Source: Oscillospiraceae bacterium
Lineage (GTDB): Bacteria > Bacillota > Clostridia > Oscillospirales > Oscillospiraceae
Length of the DNA stretch: 32,553 nucleotides
Direction of reading: 5' to 3'
NCBI GenBank assembly: GCA_015067725.1
Contig: SVLX01000030.1
Coordinates: 1 to 32,553, forward strand
Part shown: positions 15,719 through 24,164 of the stretch, piece after piece
Position numbering within the stretch: the first letter of the stretch is position 1
How the letters are laid out: every line of letters begins with the position of its first letter
Made by a program: the position numbers and the translations under genes
Notes under the pieces: model-generated
Told to the model about the DNA's origin: nothing
What the model saw: the letters and a program-made list of their open reading frames with translations, nothing else
Databases searched by the model: none

Positions 15719-15762
15719 TCCCGGCGTTTAGGTTGAGTTAGACAACCTGTTGTCCGCCGGGA
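15719..15762. repeat. Nested inverted repeats upstream of uraA
   Basis: TCCCGGCG (15719-15726) and CGCCGGGA (15755-15762) are perfect 8-bp arms. Inside, AGGTTG/CAACCT (15730-15735, 15743-15748) and GACAAC/GTTGTC (15741-15746, 15749-15754) are alternatives that share bases. It could be a terminator-like structure for the small minus-strand frame upstream or a protein-binding site; neither strand has a T tract. Confidence 0.45.
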
Positions 15763-15776
15763 TTCGGTTTTGCGGG

Positions 15777-16004
15777 TCACATCTGATGTTCCTCGGCGCA
15801 GTTGTCCACCACCCGCACCCCCATCTCCTCCCGGTCCGCAACACCATGAAGGGCAATGCTGGTTTCGTCAAAGCCGGGGCAAAGCCGCTTCTCCGGGGAC
15901 AGACGGAAATCGGCGGTCAGTCTGGTTTCGATGGTTTTTGGACTCTCCGGGATGGGTTTTAGCGGAGTTTTTGCCATTTTTCGGATTTTTCTGCTGGTTT
16001 TCAT
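15777..16004 (-). CDS. Possible small hypothetical protein
   Basis: A 75-codon open frame on the minus strand, basic at the N-terminus and acidic towards the end (PEKRLCPGFDETSIALHG, then EEMGVRVVDNCAEEHQ). Codon choice in its second half (ACC, GCC, CTG, CGG, GTG) resembles neighbouring genes, which favours real coding. Against it: no clear ribosome site precedes the ATG at 16004 or the internal ATG at residue 10, and I recognise no family. It lies between the secG terminator and the uraA promoter. It may be a small gene, a decayed gene, or chance. Confidence 0.3.
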   Translation of the reverse strand: MKTSRKIRKMAKTPLKPIPESPKTIETRLTADFRLSPEKRLCPGFDETSIALHGVADREEMGVRVVDNCAEEHQM

Positions 16005-16063
16005 GATACATCACCGGGCTTAGTTTGCTTCGGTTTTTCCTCCCCACCCCCGGAAAAACCCGG

Positions 16064-16109
16064 AAAAACGAGAAAAGCGGCACCCAGCGAGGATGCCGCA
16101 AAATCTCGT
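16064..16109 (-). terminator. Intrinsic terminator after secG
   Basis: An inner 9-bp stem (16077-16085 with 16091-16099, one wobble pair) sits within an outer ACGAGA/TCTCGT stem (16068-16073 with 16104-16109), followed on the minus strand by a TTTTT tract. It starts 13 bases past the secG stop. Confidence 0.8.
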
Positions 16110-16122
16110 CATTTTTGGAAAA

Positions 16123-16356
16123 TTACAGGATGTTCAGCGCCAGGGTCAGAACAATGAAAGCCAGAGCCAGCCACTTGGTGCTGCTGGCCAGCTTGCTCTT
16201 GCCGCCACCGTTCTTGGACATGTAATTCTCTCTGCTGCCGCCAGCCAGAGCGCTGGACAGGCCATTTTCCTTACCGCTCTGCATAGTGATGACAGCGATG
16301 AGGGCAATGCAATCCAGAACCAGGAGCACAGCAAGAATGATTGTTACAACTTCCAT
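16123..16356 (-). CDS. secG: Preprotein translocase subunit SecG
   Basis: A 77-residue membrane protein with two hydrophobic helices (about 3-26 and 59-77) joined by a cytoplasmic loop containing MQSGKENGLSSALAGGS, the family signature. SecG is the small third subunit of the SecYEG channel and aids protein export. GGAGGT lies 7 nt before the ATG. It has its own promoter at 16434-16462 and a terminator. In Bacillus secG lies near rnr and smpB; here it follows prfB. Confidence 0.95.
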   Translation of the reverse strand: MEVVTIILAVLLVLDCIALIAVITMQSGKENGLSSALAGGSRENYMSKNGGGKSKLASSTKWLALAFIVLTLALNIL

Positions 16357-16433
16357 AGTTTACCTCCATCCGCCACAAGGCGGCACCGCATTTGGGGCAA
16401 GCGGTCAGCCGAGTCTCAAACAATAGCCCGACT

Positions 16434-16462
16434 ATCATATCACAATTCCCGGAAGATAGCAA
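16434..16462 (-). promoter_or_regulatory. Promoter of secG
   Basis: TTGCTA (16462-16457) and TATGAT (16439-16434) with 17-nt spacing on the minus strand, about 30 bases beyond the prfB stop. No terminator was found after prfB, so read-through from prfB is also possible. Confidence 0.7.
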
Positions 16463-16492
16463 GCATAATTTTTGTATTTCAGGGAAAATCCT

Positions 16493-17617
16493 TTATTTTG
16501 TGACCCAATTTCCCGTTGCCAGACAGTTGAGGTAGGCATTGATGAAGGGGTCAAGGGCACCATCCATGACTGCGCCCACATTAGAGGTCTCGCAACCGGT
16601 ACGGGTATCCTTCACCAGAGTATAAGGCATAAAGACATAGTTCCGGATCTGGCTGCCCCATTCAATCTTCTGCTGGATGCCCTTAATGTCGGAAATCTTG
16701 TCCAGGTGTTCCCGCTCCTTGATTTCCACCAGCTTGGAACGCAGGATACGCATACAGGTCTCCCGGTTCTGGAACTGGCTGCGCTCTGTCTGGCAGGCCA
16801 CCACAATACCTGTGGGCTTGTGAATCAGGCGGACGGCAGAGGAGGTCTTGTTGATGTGCTGACCACCTGCGCCGGAGGAACGATAAACCTGCATCTCCAC
16901 ATCCTCAGGGCGGATTTCCACATCATTGGAGTTGTCGGTGATTTCGGGGATAACCTCCACCGCGGCAAAAGAGGTCTGCCGCCGGGCATTGGCATCAAAG
17001 GGCGAGACACGCACCAGACGGTGCACACCATTTTCGCCCTTCAGGAAGCCATAGGCATTTGGACCCTCCACCAGAATATCCGCAGACTTAAGGCCGGCTT
17101 CTTCACCCTCCTGATAGTCCATAATCTTATAGGTGAAGCCGTGTGCCTCTGCCCAGCGGGTATACATCCGGTAGAGCATCTGGCACCAGTCCTGGGCCTC
17201 TGTACCGCCTGCACCGGCATGGAAGGACATGAGGGCATTGTTGCCGTCATATTCTCCGGTCAACAGAGTCTCCAGCCGGGCGGACTCCATGGCCGCCACC
17301 AGAGCCTGAAAGCCCTCCTGCAGTTCGTCGAACATGGAGTCATCCTTTTCTTCCAGTGCCATTTCGCACAGGGTGGTCAGGTCTTCCCACTGACCCATCA
17401 TCCGGTCATACTTCTCCAGCTTACCCTCCACCTGCTTGGCCTGCACCACGATTTTCTGGGACTTCTCCGGGTCATCCCAGAAGCCGGGTGCCTCCTGCAT
17501 GGCCTGGAATCGCTCCAAGTCGTTCTTGGCCTTCTCCAGATTCAGAGAGACCGCCAGACCCTCCAGCTTGGGGCCCAGCTCAGACAGCTTCAGTTTATAT
17601 TCTTCAAATTGAATCAT
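16493..17617 (-). CDS. prfB: Peptide chain release factor 2 (single frame, no frameshift site)
   Basis: A 374-residue class I release factor that ends translation at UGA and UAA. The SPF tripeptide (in VSPFDANARRQTSF) marks RF2, and GGQ at 251-253 (SGAGGQHINKTSSAVR) is the peptidyl-tRNA hydrolysis motif. Most bacterial prfB genes have an in-frame UGA near codon 25 that needs a +1 frameshift; here the equivalent place reads TCT CTG AAT CTG and the frame is continuous. The ATG at 17617 is preceded by only a weak ribosome site. Two codons upstream, in the same frame, an eight-codon reading frame ends in TGA (see separate entry). A strong promoter lies at 17657-17685. Confidence 0.96.
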   Translation of the reverse strand: MIQFEEYKLKLSELGPKLEGLAVSLNLEKAKNDLERFQAMQEAPGFWDDPEKSQKIVVQAKQVEGKLEKYDRMMGQWEDLTTLCEMALEEKDDSMFDELQEGFQALVAAMESARLETLLTGEYDGNNALMSFHAGAGGTEAQDWCQMLYRMYTRWAEAHGFTYKIMDYQEGEEAGLKSADILVEGPNAYGFLKGENGVHRLVRVSPFDANARRQTSFAAVEVIPEITDNSNDVEIRPEDVEMQVYRSSGAGGQHINKTSSAVRLIHKPTGIVVACQTERSQFQNRETCMRILRSKLVEIKEREHLDKISDIKGIQQKIEWGSQIRNYVFMPYTLVKDTRTGCETSNVGAVMDGALDPFINAYLNCLATGNWVTK

Positions 17618-17620
17618 AGT

Positions 17621-17647
17621 TCATCTCATCCATTCTTTGGTCGTCAT
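17621..17647 (-). CDS. Eight-codon upstream frame ending in UGA, in frame with prfB
   Basis: The minus strand reads ATG, seven further codons (peptide MTTKEWMR), TGA, then ACT and the prfB ATG in the same frame. The predicted transcription start is about 17650, so this ATG lies only about 3 nt into the message. It has no Shine-Dalgarno sequence, so it would be translated as a near-leaderless frame, if at all. Its stop, UGA, is read by RF2 itself. A regulatory role is inference; chance is possible for so short a frame. Confidence 0.35.
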   Translation of the reverse strand: MTTKEWMR

Positions 17648-17656
17648 TGCGTCCCC

Positions 17657-17685
17657 ATTATAACCGGGAAAGTCCATTCTGTAAA
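17657..17685 (-). promoter_or_regulatory. Promoter of prfB
   Basis: TTTACA (17685-17680) and TATAAT (17662-17657) are 17 nt apart on the minus strand, in the 94-nt gap after the lipoprotein gene. Confidence 0.85.
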
Positions 17686-17711
17686 GGGGATATTGGGAAA
17701 AAACCGGAAAT

Positions 17712-18929
17712 TCAGGGCAGTTCTTCCTCTGCTTCCGTCTCCGGGGTACTTTCTTCCGGCATGGTGGCATTTTCGGTTGCCTCTGGCTGGGTATCTTCCG
17801 GCTCAGTCTGCCCCTCGGTGGGGTCAGTGTCCTCAGGTTGGGAAGGCGGCGGAGCAACGGGCTTAGGACAGGCGGGATAGCTTCCCCCATCCCAGGTGTA
17901 TCGCTCCATTTCTTCGTCATACCGGGGGATCAGGTCATCTTCCAGCCAGGATTCCATCAAATCCACATGGCAATAAACCCCGTCCAGCATCAGGATATTC
18001 CAGCAATAGTCCTCCCCGTCCTTTGTCCCGGCAACCACCTGACAGCTCAGCCCATTATCCCGGCAGAGCAGCCGGAAAACATGGGCCAGAGAATTGCTGT
18101 CGGCAATACCGTCATGGAACAGGCTGTATACCGGGGTGGTGGTGCTCCCCGACTGGGTCAGCATAGGTCTGAGGAAGGCGCCCAGACGCTCCGCCCGGGC
18201 CAATTCCGTCTCCTGCCCCCGGATATAGAGGGCGGCAGAGGTCAGCATGGTCTGCACTTCGTCGGTCATGGTCACCAAGGTCTGCCGGTCATGGGTGTAG
18301 GTGAAGTCAATCTGCATAATCCGCTCGTTGCCATTGTTGGGATAGACCGCCACCGTCAACCGGGGCAATTCCATAACCTCATCCATATGCTCCATGTAGT
18401 ATGCCCGGACAACCTCATCCAGCTCTTGCTCCTGGTAGCCATTGACTTCCAGCAGAATCCGGCTCTCCGCCGTTTTCAGGGCATTCTCCACATGAGAGAC
18501 GACCCCTGCAGGGCCCCATGCCCGCTTCATCTCCCGGATAATTTCCAGATTCTGGATGTACTGGATTTTCATGGTCACAATATGGCGCACGCCAACTTCA
18601 GCGGTTTGGGTGGTAATGCCGGTGACGGTATAAGCCGCCAGCGGGTCATCCCGGCGCACCCGGGTGATGGCGCGCTGCAGTTCCCGCTCCAGAGCGCCGG
18701 TATATTCGCTGACATCCACCGTGGCCTGAGTGGTACCGTCTTCGATGAGTCGGAGAATCAGCGCATAAAGTCCGTCATAATCGGTTGCCACCTCGGCTAC
18801 CGGCTGGTCATGCTGGACATATTCCTCCACATGTGGGGTCACGGAAACAAAGGGCTCATTCATCCAGTCCCGACAGCCGGAAAGCAACACAATCGGTATC
18901 AGAAGCAGGATGCACAGCTTCTTTCCCAT
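17712..18929 (-). CDS. Lipoprotein with degenerate transglutaminase-like domain
   Basis: A 405-residue exported lipoprotein: signal peptide with lipobox LLSGC (Cys19), a long alpha/beta region of unknown fold, a transglutaminase-like domain (about 268-327) and an acidic Pro/Thr/Glu tail (about 354-405). The transglutaminase-like part keeps the family layout, including CWNILMLDGVYCHVDL with the Asp. However, the position of the catalytic Cys (in GIADSNSLAHVF) holds no Cys, and the His of the usual HAW motif is Tyr (DYCWN). It is probably a binding or scaffold protein on the outer face of the membrane rather than an enzyme. It is the last gene of the parE-parC-yitT unit, 15 nt after yitT. Confidence 0.82.
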   Translation of the reverse strand: MGKKLCILLLIPIVLLSGCRDWMNEPFVSVTPHVEEYVQHDQPVAEVATDYDGLYALILRLIEDGTTQATVDVSEYTGALERELQRAITRVRRDDPLAAYTVTGITTQTAEVGVRHIVTMKIQYIQNLEIIREMKRAWGPAGVVSHVENALKTAESRILLEVNGYQEQELDEVVRAYYMEHMDEVMELPRLTVAVYPNNGNERIMQIDFTYTHDRQTLVTMTDEVQTMLTSAALYIRGQETELARAERLGAFLRPMLTQSGSTTTPVYSLFHDGIADSNSLAHVFRLLCRDNGLSCQVVAGTKDGEDYCWNILMLDGVYCHVDLMESWLEDDLIPRYDEEMERYTWDGGSYPACPKPVAPPPSQPEDTDPTEGQTEPEDTQPEATENATMPEESTPETEAEEELP

Positions 18930-18944
18930 GGTCTCACCATCCCT

Positions 18945-19808
18945 TTACAGGTCGTCTTTGGAGTAACGGCGGAAGCCATCGCCCAATACCTGGTGGGCTT
19001 CCTGGATAATCACGAAAGCATTGGGGTCGATATTGGACACCAGCTCCTTCAGTTCGGCCATCTGCCGGCGTCTGATGGCCGTCAGAATGACCTTCATGTC
19101 TTTCTTGTGGTAGTAGCCCTGACCATTGAGGAAGGTCACACCCCGGTCCAGCTTCAAACAGATGGCATCAGCAATCTCACTGTGCTTTGCGGAGATGATG
19201 AGTGCCACCTTGGAGTAGTCAAAGCTATAGAGCACCATGTCGATGACCTTGGAGGTCACCACCAGAACCAGAATACTATACAAGGTCTTGGTGAAGTCCT
19301 TAAAGACAATACCGGTCAGAACCGCAATAATCAGGTCCATGGTCAGGGTAATGGTGCCAATGGAGAAATTGGGATAGCTCATCTTCACCAGCCGGACAAT
19401 AATATCCGAGCCACCGGAAGACACGCCGGACATAAATACCAGACCCATGCCCAGACCAATCATCACGCCGCCATACAGCGAGCACAGAAGCGGCTCAATC
19501 TCCGGCAACCGGATGAAGTCAAAAAGGTCAATAAACACAGACATACTGACCATACCAATGAGCGAGCCGAAGAAGAATTTCTTACCAATCTTCTTGCCGC
19601 CCAGAATAAACAGAGGGACATTCATCATGATGGAGAGAATACCCACCGTACCCAGACCGGTCCATTCCACCAGCACCATGGCCAGACCGCTGAGTCCACC
19701 GCCGTTGATGCCGTTGGGGAGCAGGAACATATCAAAGCCCACCGCCACAATGAGACAGCCCACCAATACCATGGGGAGCCATTTCCAGTCTTTCCAAATT
19801 TGCTTCAC
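18945..19808 (-). CDS. YitT family membrane protein (DUF2179)
   Basis: A 287-residue protein with five to six hydrophobic helices in the first 200 residues, followed by a cytoplasmic DUF2179 domain (about 220-278). Family patterns include FLLPNGINGGGLSGLA near residue 28, GVSSGGSDII and the C-terminal RGVTFLNGQGYYHKKDMKV. The function of the family is not established; transport has been suggested. The start codon is GTG at 19808, with AAAGGCGG upstream. It lies 26 nt after parC and 15 nt before the lipoprotein gene, so it is part of that operon. Confidence 0.92.
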   Translation of the reverse strand: MKQIWKDWKWLPMVLVGCLIVAVGFDMFLLPNGINGGGLSGLAMVLVEWTGLGTVGILSIMMNVPLFILGGKKIGKKFFFGSLIGMVSMSVFIDLFDFIRLPEIEPLLCSLYGGVMIGLGMGLVFMSGVSSGGSDIIVRLVKMSYPNFSIGTITLTMDLIIAVLTGIVFKDFTKTLYSILVLVVTSKVIDMVLYSFDYSKVALIISAKHSEIADAICLKLDRGVTFLNGQGYYHKKDMKVILTAIRRRQMAELKELVSNIDPNAFVIIQEAHQVLGDGFRRYSKDDL

Positions 19809-19834
19809 GGATCCACCCGCCTTTCAAGTGTTGT

Positions 19835-22081
19835 TCAGACATCCAGAGATATCTGTTTTTCTTCCAAATCCTCCGGCTTCAGGATGTTGCCCGCCGCCGG
19901 GATTGCCTTTGCCTTATACCGGCTCTGGTTGACGATAGTGGTCTGACTCAGCAATGTCATTCGCTCCAGTGCCGAATTCTTCCGCAGTGTCAGCACCGAC
20001 ACACCCTGCGTTGACCGGGTGGTCTTGGGGATCAACAGGGCCGAGGAGAAAATCATGGCTCTTCCGTCGGTGGAGTATGCCGCCAGCAGGTCATCTGCCG
20101 TCATGGGCAGAATGGTCTTTACCGGGCTCTTGTCGCTGAATGCCCCGGTAAGTTTACGTCGGTTGGACTTGGTATCATAAGCATTCATGGGGACTTTGGC
20201 CACCTTGCCATTGTCAAAGGCAAAGAGGATGAAGCCACCATAATCCCCGGGGAATACCACCTGCAGAACATTCTCGCCGGGCTCCATGGCCAGCTTGGTG
20301 GGCAGGAATTCGCCCAAAGTGGATGCCTTACAGTCGTCAAACTCCCCAACCTTAGCCTTGTAGCAATGGAAGTGATCTGTAAAGACCAAAATCTCCGCCT
20401 GGGTATCGGTCTCCCGGGAGAAGGCCAGACTGTCGCCCTCTTTGAACTTCTGCTCAGCAGAAGCCCGGAGAGATTGGGGGGTAATCTTCTTGAAGTAGCC
20501 GCCTTTGGAGACAAAAACCGTCACCGGTGAGGCGGTGGGGGCTTCGTTTTCTTCTTCCTCTGCTGCCGCCTCCCACTGCTCCAGAATTTCGGTCTTCCGG
20601 GGCAGAGCGTATTTCTTCACCACCTGCTCCAGCTCAGCAGTGATGATTTTGCCAATGCGTCGGGGGCTTTTCAGAATGTCCTCCAAATCGGCAATTTCCT
20701 TTTCCAAATCGTCGGTCTCGGCGATACGCTTCAGGATGTATTCTTTGTTGATGTTCCGCAGTTTGATTTCTGCCACATATTCCGCCTGAATCTGGTCAAT
20801 ACCGAAGCCAATCATCAGATTGGGAATGACCTCCGCTTCCAGTTCCGTCTCCCGGATGATGGCGATGGCCTTGTCAATGTCCAGCAGAATCCGCTCCAGA
20901 CCCTTGAGCAAATGGAGCTTGTCTTTCTTCTTGCCCAACTGGAAATAGACCCTGCGCCGGATGCACTCTCTGCGCCAGGCAATCCATTCCTGCAAAATCT
21001 CCTTAACGCCCATAACCCGGGGCATACCGGCAATGAGGACATTGAAGTTGCAGGGGTAGGAGTCCATGAGGGGGGTCATGCGGAAGAGCTTCGCCATCAG
21101 CTTCTCCGGGTCAACGCCCCGCTTGAGGTCGATGGTCAGCTTCAGACCGGACAAATCTGTTTCATCCCGCATATCGGAGATTTCCCGGATTTTGGCGGCT
21201 TTAATCAGGTCGGCAACCTTATCCATGATCGCTTCAGTGGTGGTGGTGTAAGGAATCTCATAAACTTCAATCAGATTGTCTTCCTTCACATACCGCCATT
21301 TTGCCCGCACCTTAAAGCTGCCCCGCCCGGTTTCATAGATGGCGCGCATCTCCCGGATGTCATACAGGAGCTGTCCACCGGTAGGAAAATCCGGGGCGGG
21401 CAGTGTCTCCAGTACATCATGGTCCGGGTTTTTCAGCAGAGCGATGGTGGTCTGGCAGACTTCCCGCAGGTTAAAGCCACAGATATTGCTGGCCATACCG
21501 ACGGCAATGCCCGTATTGGCCGAGACCAGCACATTGGGGAAGGTGGTGGGCATCAGGGTGGGCTCTTTCATGGTGCCATCATAGTTGTCCACCATGTCCA
21601 CGGTGTCGGAATCGATGTCCCGGAACAGCTCCGCGCAGATGCCATCGAGTTTGGCTTCGGTGTACCGGGAGGCAGCGTAAGCCATATCCCGGGAATAGAC
21701 CTTACCAAAGTTACCCTTGGAATCCACAAAGGGATGAAGCAAAGCCCCATGCCCCCGGGACAGCCGCACCATGGTCTCATAAATGGCGGCATCTCCATGG
21801 GGGTTTAAGCGCATGGTTTGGCCAACGATATTGGCCGATTTGGTCCGCCCGCCGCCCAGCAGACCCATTTTATACATGGTATAGAGCAGTTTCCGGTGGG
21901 AGGGCTTAAACCCGTCAATCTCCGGAATCGCCCGGGAGACGATGACGCTCATGGCGTAGGGCATATAGTTGATTTCCAGCGTATGGGTAATGGGTTGTTC
22001 CTCCACAGAACCCCGCAGACCCATGACTCCGGCTACCTCCCGGTTTTTCGGTTGCTGCTCGTCTTTCTTCTTTCTTGCCAT
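19835..22081 (-). CDS. parC: Type II topoisomerase subunit A (ParC/GyrA paralogue)
   Basis: A 748-residue DNA cleavage and rejoining subunit. The active-site tyrosine is Tyr140 in AASRYTEAKL. The segment matching the quinolone-determining region reads HGDAAIYE (95-102), with Ala98 and Glu102 where E. coli GyrA has Ser83 and Asp87. The C-terminal domain (about 515-748) has beta-pinwheel-like repeats but no GyrA box (QRRGGKG), which argues for a topoisomerase IV-like decatenase rather than gyrase. AAGGAGA precedes the ATG. It lies 52 nt after its partner parE. Clostridia often carry this second pair in addition to gyrA/gyrB; the symbol is by function class, not proven orthology to E. coli ParC. 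Confidence 0.88.
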   Translation of the reverse strand: MARKKKDEQQPKNREVAGVMGLRGSVEEQPITHTLEINYMPYAMSVIVSRAIPEIDGFKPSHRKLLYTMYKMGLLGGGRTKSANIVGQTMRLNPHGDAAIYETMVRLSRGHGALLHPFVDSKGNFGKVYSRDMAYAASRYTEAKLDGICAELFRDIDSDTVDMVDNYDGTMKEPTLMPTTFPNVLVSANTGIAVGMASNICGFNLREVCQTTIALLKNPDHDVLETLPAPDFPTGGQLLYDIREMRAIYETGRGSFKVRAKWRYVKEDNLIEVYEIPYTTTTEAIMDKVADLIKAAKIREISDMRDETDLSGLKLTIDLKRGVDPEKLMAKLFRMTPLMDSYPCNFNVLIAGMPRVMGVKEILQEWIAWRRECIRRRVYFQLGKKKDKLHLLKGLERILLDIDKAIAIIRETELEAEVIPNLMIGFGIDQIQAEYVAEIKLRNINKEYILKRIAETDDLEKEIADLEDILKSPRRIGKIITAELEQVVKKYALPRKTEILEQWEAAAEEEENEAPTASPVTVFVSKGGYFKKITPQSLRASAEQKFKEGDSLAFSRETDTQAEILVFTDHFHCYKAKVGEFDDCKASTLGEFLPTKLAMEPGENVLQVVFPGDYGGFILFAFDNGKVAKVPMNAYDTKSNRRKLTGAFSDKSPVKTILPMTADDLLAAYSTDGRAMIFSSALLIPKTTRSTQGVSVLTLRKNSALERMTLLSQTTIVNQSRYKAKAIPAAGNILKPEDLEEKQISLDV

Positions 22082-22133
22082 ATGTTCTCCTTGCAGTGGA
22101 TGGATGGTTCATGGGATAGAGGCGGGCTATCGG

Positions 22134-24110
22134 TCAGGAGATGTCCGCCATTTCCAGATATTTGGGGCCGTGCTCCGCGATAAAGTCCTTCCGGGCGCTG
22201 AGGTCATTGCCCAGAAGCATATCAAAATACATGGCCGTCCGCTCCGCATCCTCCGGCAGTACCTTAATGAGCCGCCGGGTCTGGGGATTCATGGTGGTCA
22301 TCCACATCATCTCCGGGTCGTTCTCGCCAAGACCTTTGGAGCGGTTGATGGTGAGTTTCTTTCCCTCCAGTTCCCGGAGAATCTTTACTTTCTCCGGCTC
22401 ATTGTAAGCAAACCAGGTCTTATCCTTATAAATGATTTCAAAGAGGGGGGATTCTGCGATATACACATAACCCTCCCGAATCAGGGTGGGGGTCAGGCGA
22501 TAGAGCATGGTGAGAATCAATGTGCGGATCTGGAAGCCGTCTTCGTCGGCATCGGTACAGATGACCACTTTGTTCCACCGGAGGTTGGCCAAATCGAAGG
22601 TCGTCAAATCCTTGACCTTCTTACTGCTGACCTCCACACCGCAACCAATGACCTTCAGTAGGTCGGTGATGATTTCGCTTTTGAAGATGCGGTCATAGTC
22701 CGCCTTCAGGCAGTTGAGGATTTTACCTCTTACGGGCATAATCCCCTGGAATTCCGCATCCCGGGACAGCTTGACCGAGCCCAGAGCGGAGTCACCCTCC
22801 ACGATATACAGCTCCCGCCGGCTCACATCCCGACTGCGGCAGTCCACGAATTTCTGCACCCGGTTGCTGATGTCCATAGCGCCGGTTAGCTTCTTCTTGA
22901 CGGAGATTTTTGCCCGCTCCGCCGTCTCCCGGCTGCGCTTATTCACCAGAATCTGGTCCACCGCCCGGTCAGCCTCCGCCTTGTTTTCCAGGAACCAAAT
23001 CAGCAGGTTTTCCCGGAAGAAGGCGGTCATCGCCTCCTGAATGAACTTACTGTTGACGGATTTTTTGGTCTGATTCTCAAAGCTGGCGATGGTGGAGAAG
23101 CAGTTGGTAATGAGAATCAGGCTGTCCTGAATGTCCTGAAAGAGGATTTTGGACTCGTTTTTGGTATATTTCCCAGTCTCCCGGATGTATTTGTCAAAAG
23201 CCGCCACAAAACCGGAGCGCACCGCCTTATCGGGTGAGCCGCCATGCTCCAGCCAGGAAGAATTGTGGTAATACTCAATGTGGCTTGTCCCTTTGGAGAA
23301 GGCAAAGGCGGCGGTGATTTTCAGCTTCATCTCCGGGCGGGTCTCGCTGTCTCTGCCCCGGCGCTCGGTTTCATAATAGGCGGGCATGGTAAAGGCATCT
23401 TCTCCGGACAGCTCCTCCAGATACTGCACGATACCATTTTCATAGCAGAATTCTTCTACCTCAAACTTACCGTCCACCTGATTGCGAAAGCGGAAGGTAA
23501 CGCCCTTATTGACCACCGCCTGACGGCGAATCACATCTCTGAAATAATCGGCGGGAATGTCAATCTCCGTGAAGACCTCTTTATCCGGTTTCCAGCGGAA
23601 ATAAGAGCCGGTTTTCTTCCGGTCGGCGGGCTCTTTTTTCAGTCCGCCAATGTTCTTTCCCTTTTCAAAATGCAGGGTATACTTAAATCCGTCTCTGCGG
23701 ATAACGGCATCAAAATACTCCGAAGCATACTGGGTCGCGCAGGTACCCAGACCGTTAAGCCCCAGGGAAAACTCATAGTTTGCCCCGCCTGCGTCATATT
23801 TACCACCGGCGTACATCTCGCAGAAGACAAGCTCCCAATTGTACCGCTGCTCCCGTTCATTCCAGTCCACGGGACAGCCCCGGCCAAAATCCTCCACATC
23901 CACAGACATATCGGCATAGCGGGTGACCACGATAAGACTGCCGTGTCCTTCTCTGGCTTCGTCGATGGCGTTGGAGAGTATCTCAAATACGGCGTGTTTG
24001 CATCCCTCCAAATCATCCGAGCCAAAGATGACCGCCGGACGCTTGCGCACCCGTTCCTCATCTTTCAGCATAGAGATGGAGGAATTGTCGTATACAGGTT
24101 TCTTTGCCAT
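22134..24110 (-). CDS. parE: Type II topoisomerase subunit B (ParE/GyrB paralogue)
   Basis: A 658-residue ATPase and TOPRIM subunit. The GHKL ATPase shows EILSNAIDE (43-51), DFGRG (74-78) and GLNGLGTCAT, where standard enzymes have GLHGVGAS. The transducer loop has NQTKKSVNSK. The TOPRIM metal site has EGDSA (438-442) and DADEDG (520-525), where most relatives have DADVDG. The start at 24110 has GAGGAAAC upstream; a longer frame from 24152 lacks a ribosome site. A consensus promoter lies at 24165-24193. Together with parC it should form the A2B2 enzyme that unlinks or relaxes DNA. The deviations from canonical motifs fit a distinct Firmicutes subfamily. Confidence 0.88.
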   Translation of the reverse strand: MAKKPVYDNSSISMLKDEERVRKRPAVIFGSDDLEGCKHAVFEILSNAIDEAREGHGSLIVVTRYADMSVDVEDFGRGCPVDWNEREQRYNWELVFCEMYAGGKYDAGGANYEFSLGLNGLGTCATQYASEYFDAVIRRDGFKYTLHFEKGKNIGGLKKEPADRKKTGSYFRWKPDKEVFTEIDIPADYFRDVIRRQAVVNKGVTFRFRNQVDGKFEVEEFCYENGIVQYLEELSGEDAFTMPAYYETERRGRDSETRPEMKLKITAAFAFSKGTSHIEYYHNSSWLEHGGSPDKAVRSGFVAAFDKYIRETGKYTKNESKILFQDIQDSLILITNCFSTIASFENQTKKSVNSKFIQEAMTAFFRENLLIWFLENKAEADRAVDQILVNKRSRETAERAKISVKKKLTGAMDISNRVQKFVDCRSRDVSRRELYIVEGDSALGSVKLSRDAEFQGIMPVRGKILNCLKADYDRIFKSEIITDLLKVIGCGVEVSSKKVKDLTTFDLANLRWNKVVICTDADEDGFQIRTLILTMLYRLTPTLIREGYVYIAESPLFEIIYKDKTWFAYNEPEKVKILRELEGKKLTINRSKGLGENDPEMMWMTTMNPQTRRLIKVLPEDAERTAMYFDMLLGNDLSARKDFIAEHGPKYLEMADIS

Positions 24111-24164
24111 AGTTTCCTCACTGTTCCTTGCGCTTTGGGCGCATTCTTCCATGATATGTTAGGT

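Noticed and set aside
16271..16462. A short minus-strand frame before secG with a CPKCG motif resembling a zinc ribbon
   Set aside because: It overlaps the secG promoter and leader and continues into secG in another frame; the Cys pattern is incidental and no ribosome site was found.
17838..19946. A 702-codon plus-strand frame across the lipoprotein and yitT genes
   Set aside because: It spans two well-supported minus-strand genes and their junction, and its His/Gln-rich translation is typical of an antisense shadow.
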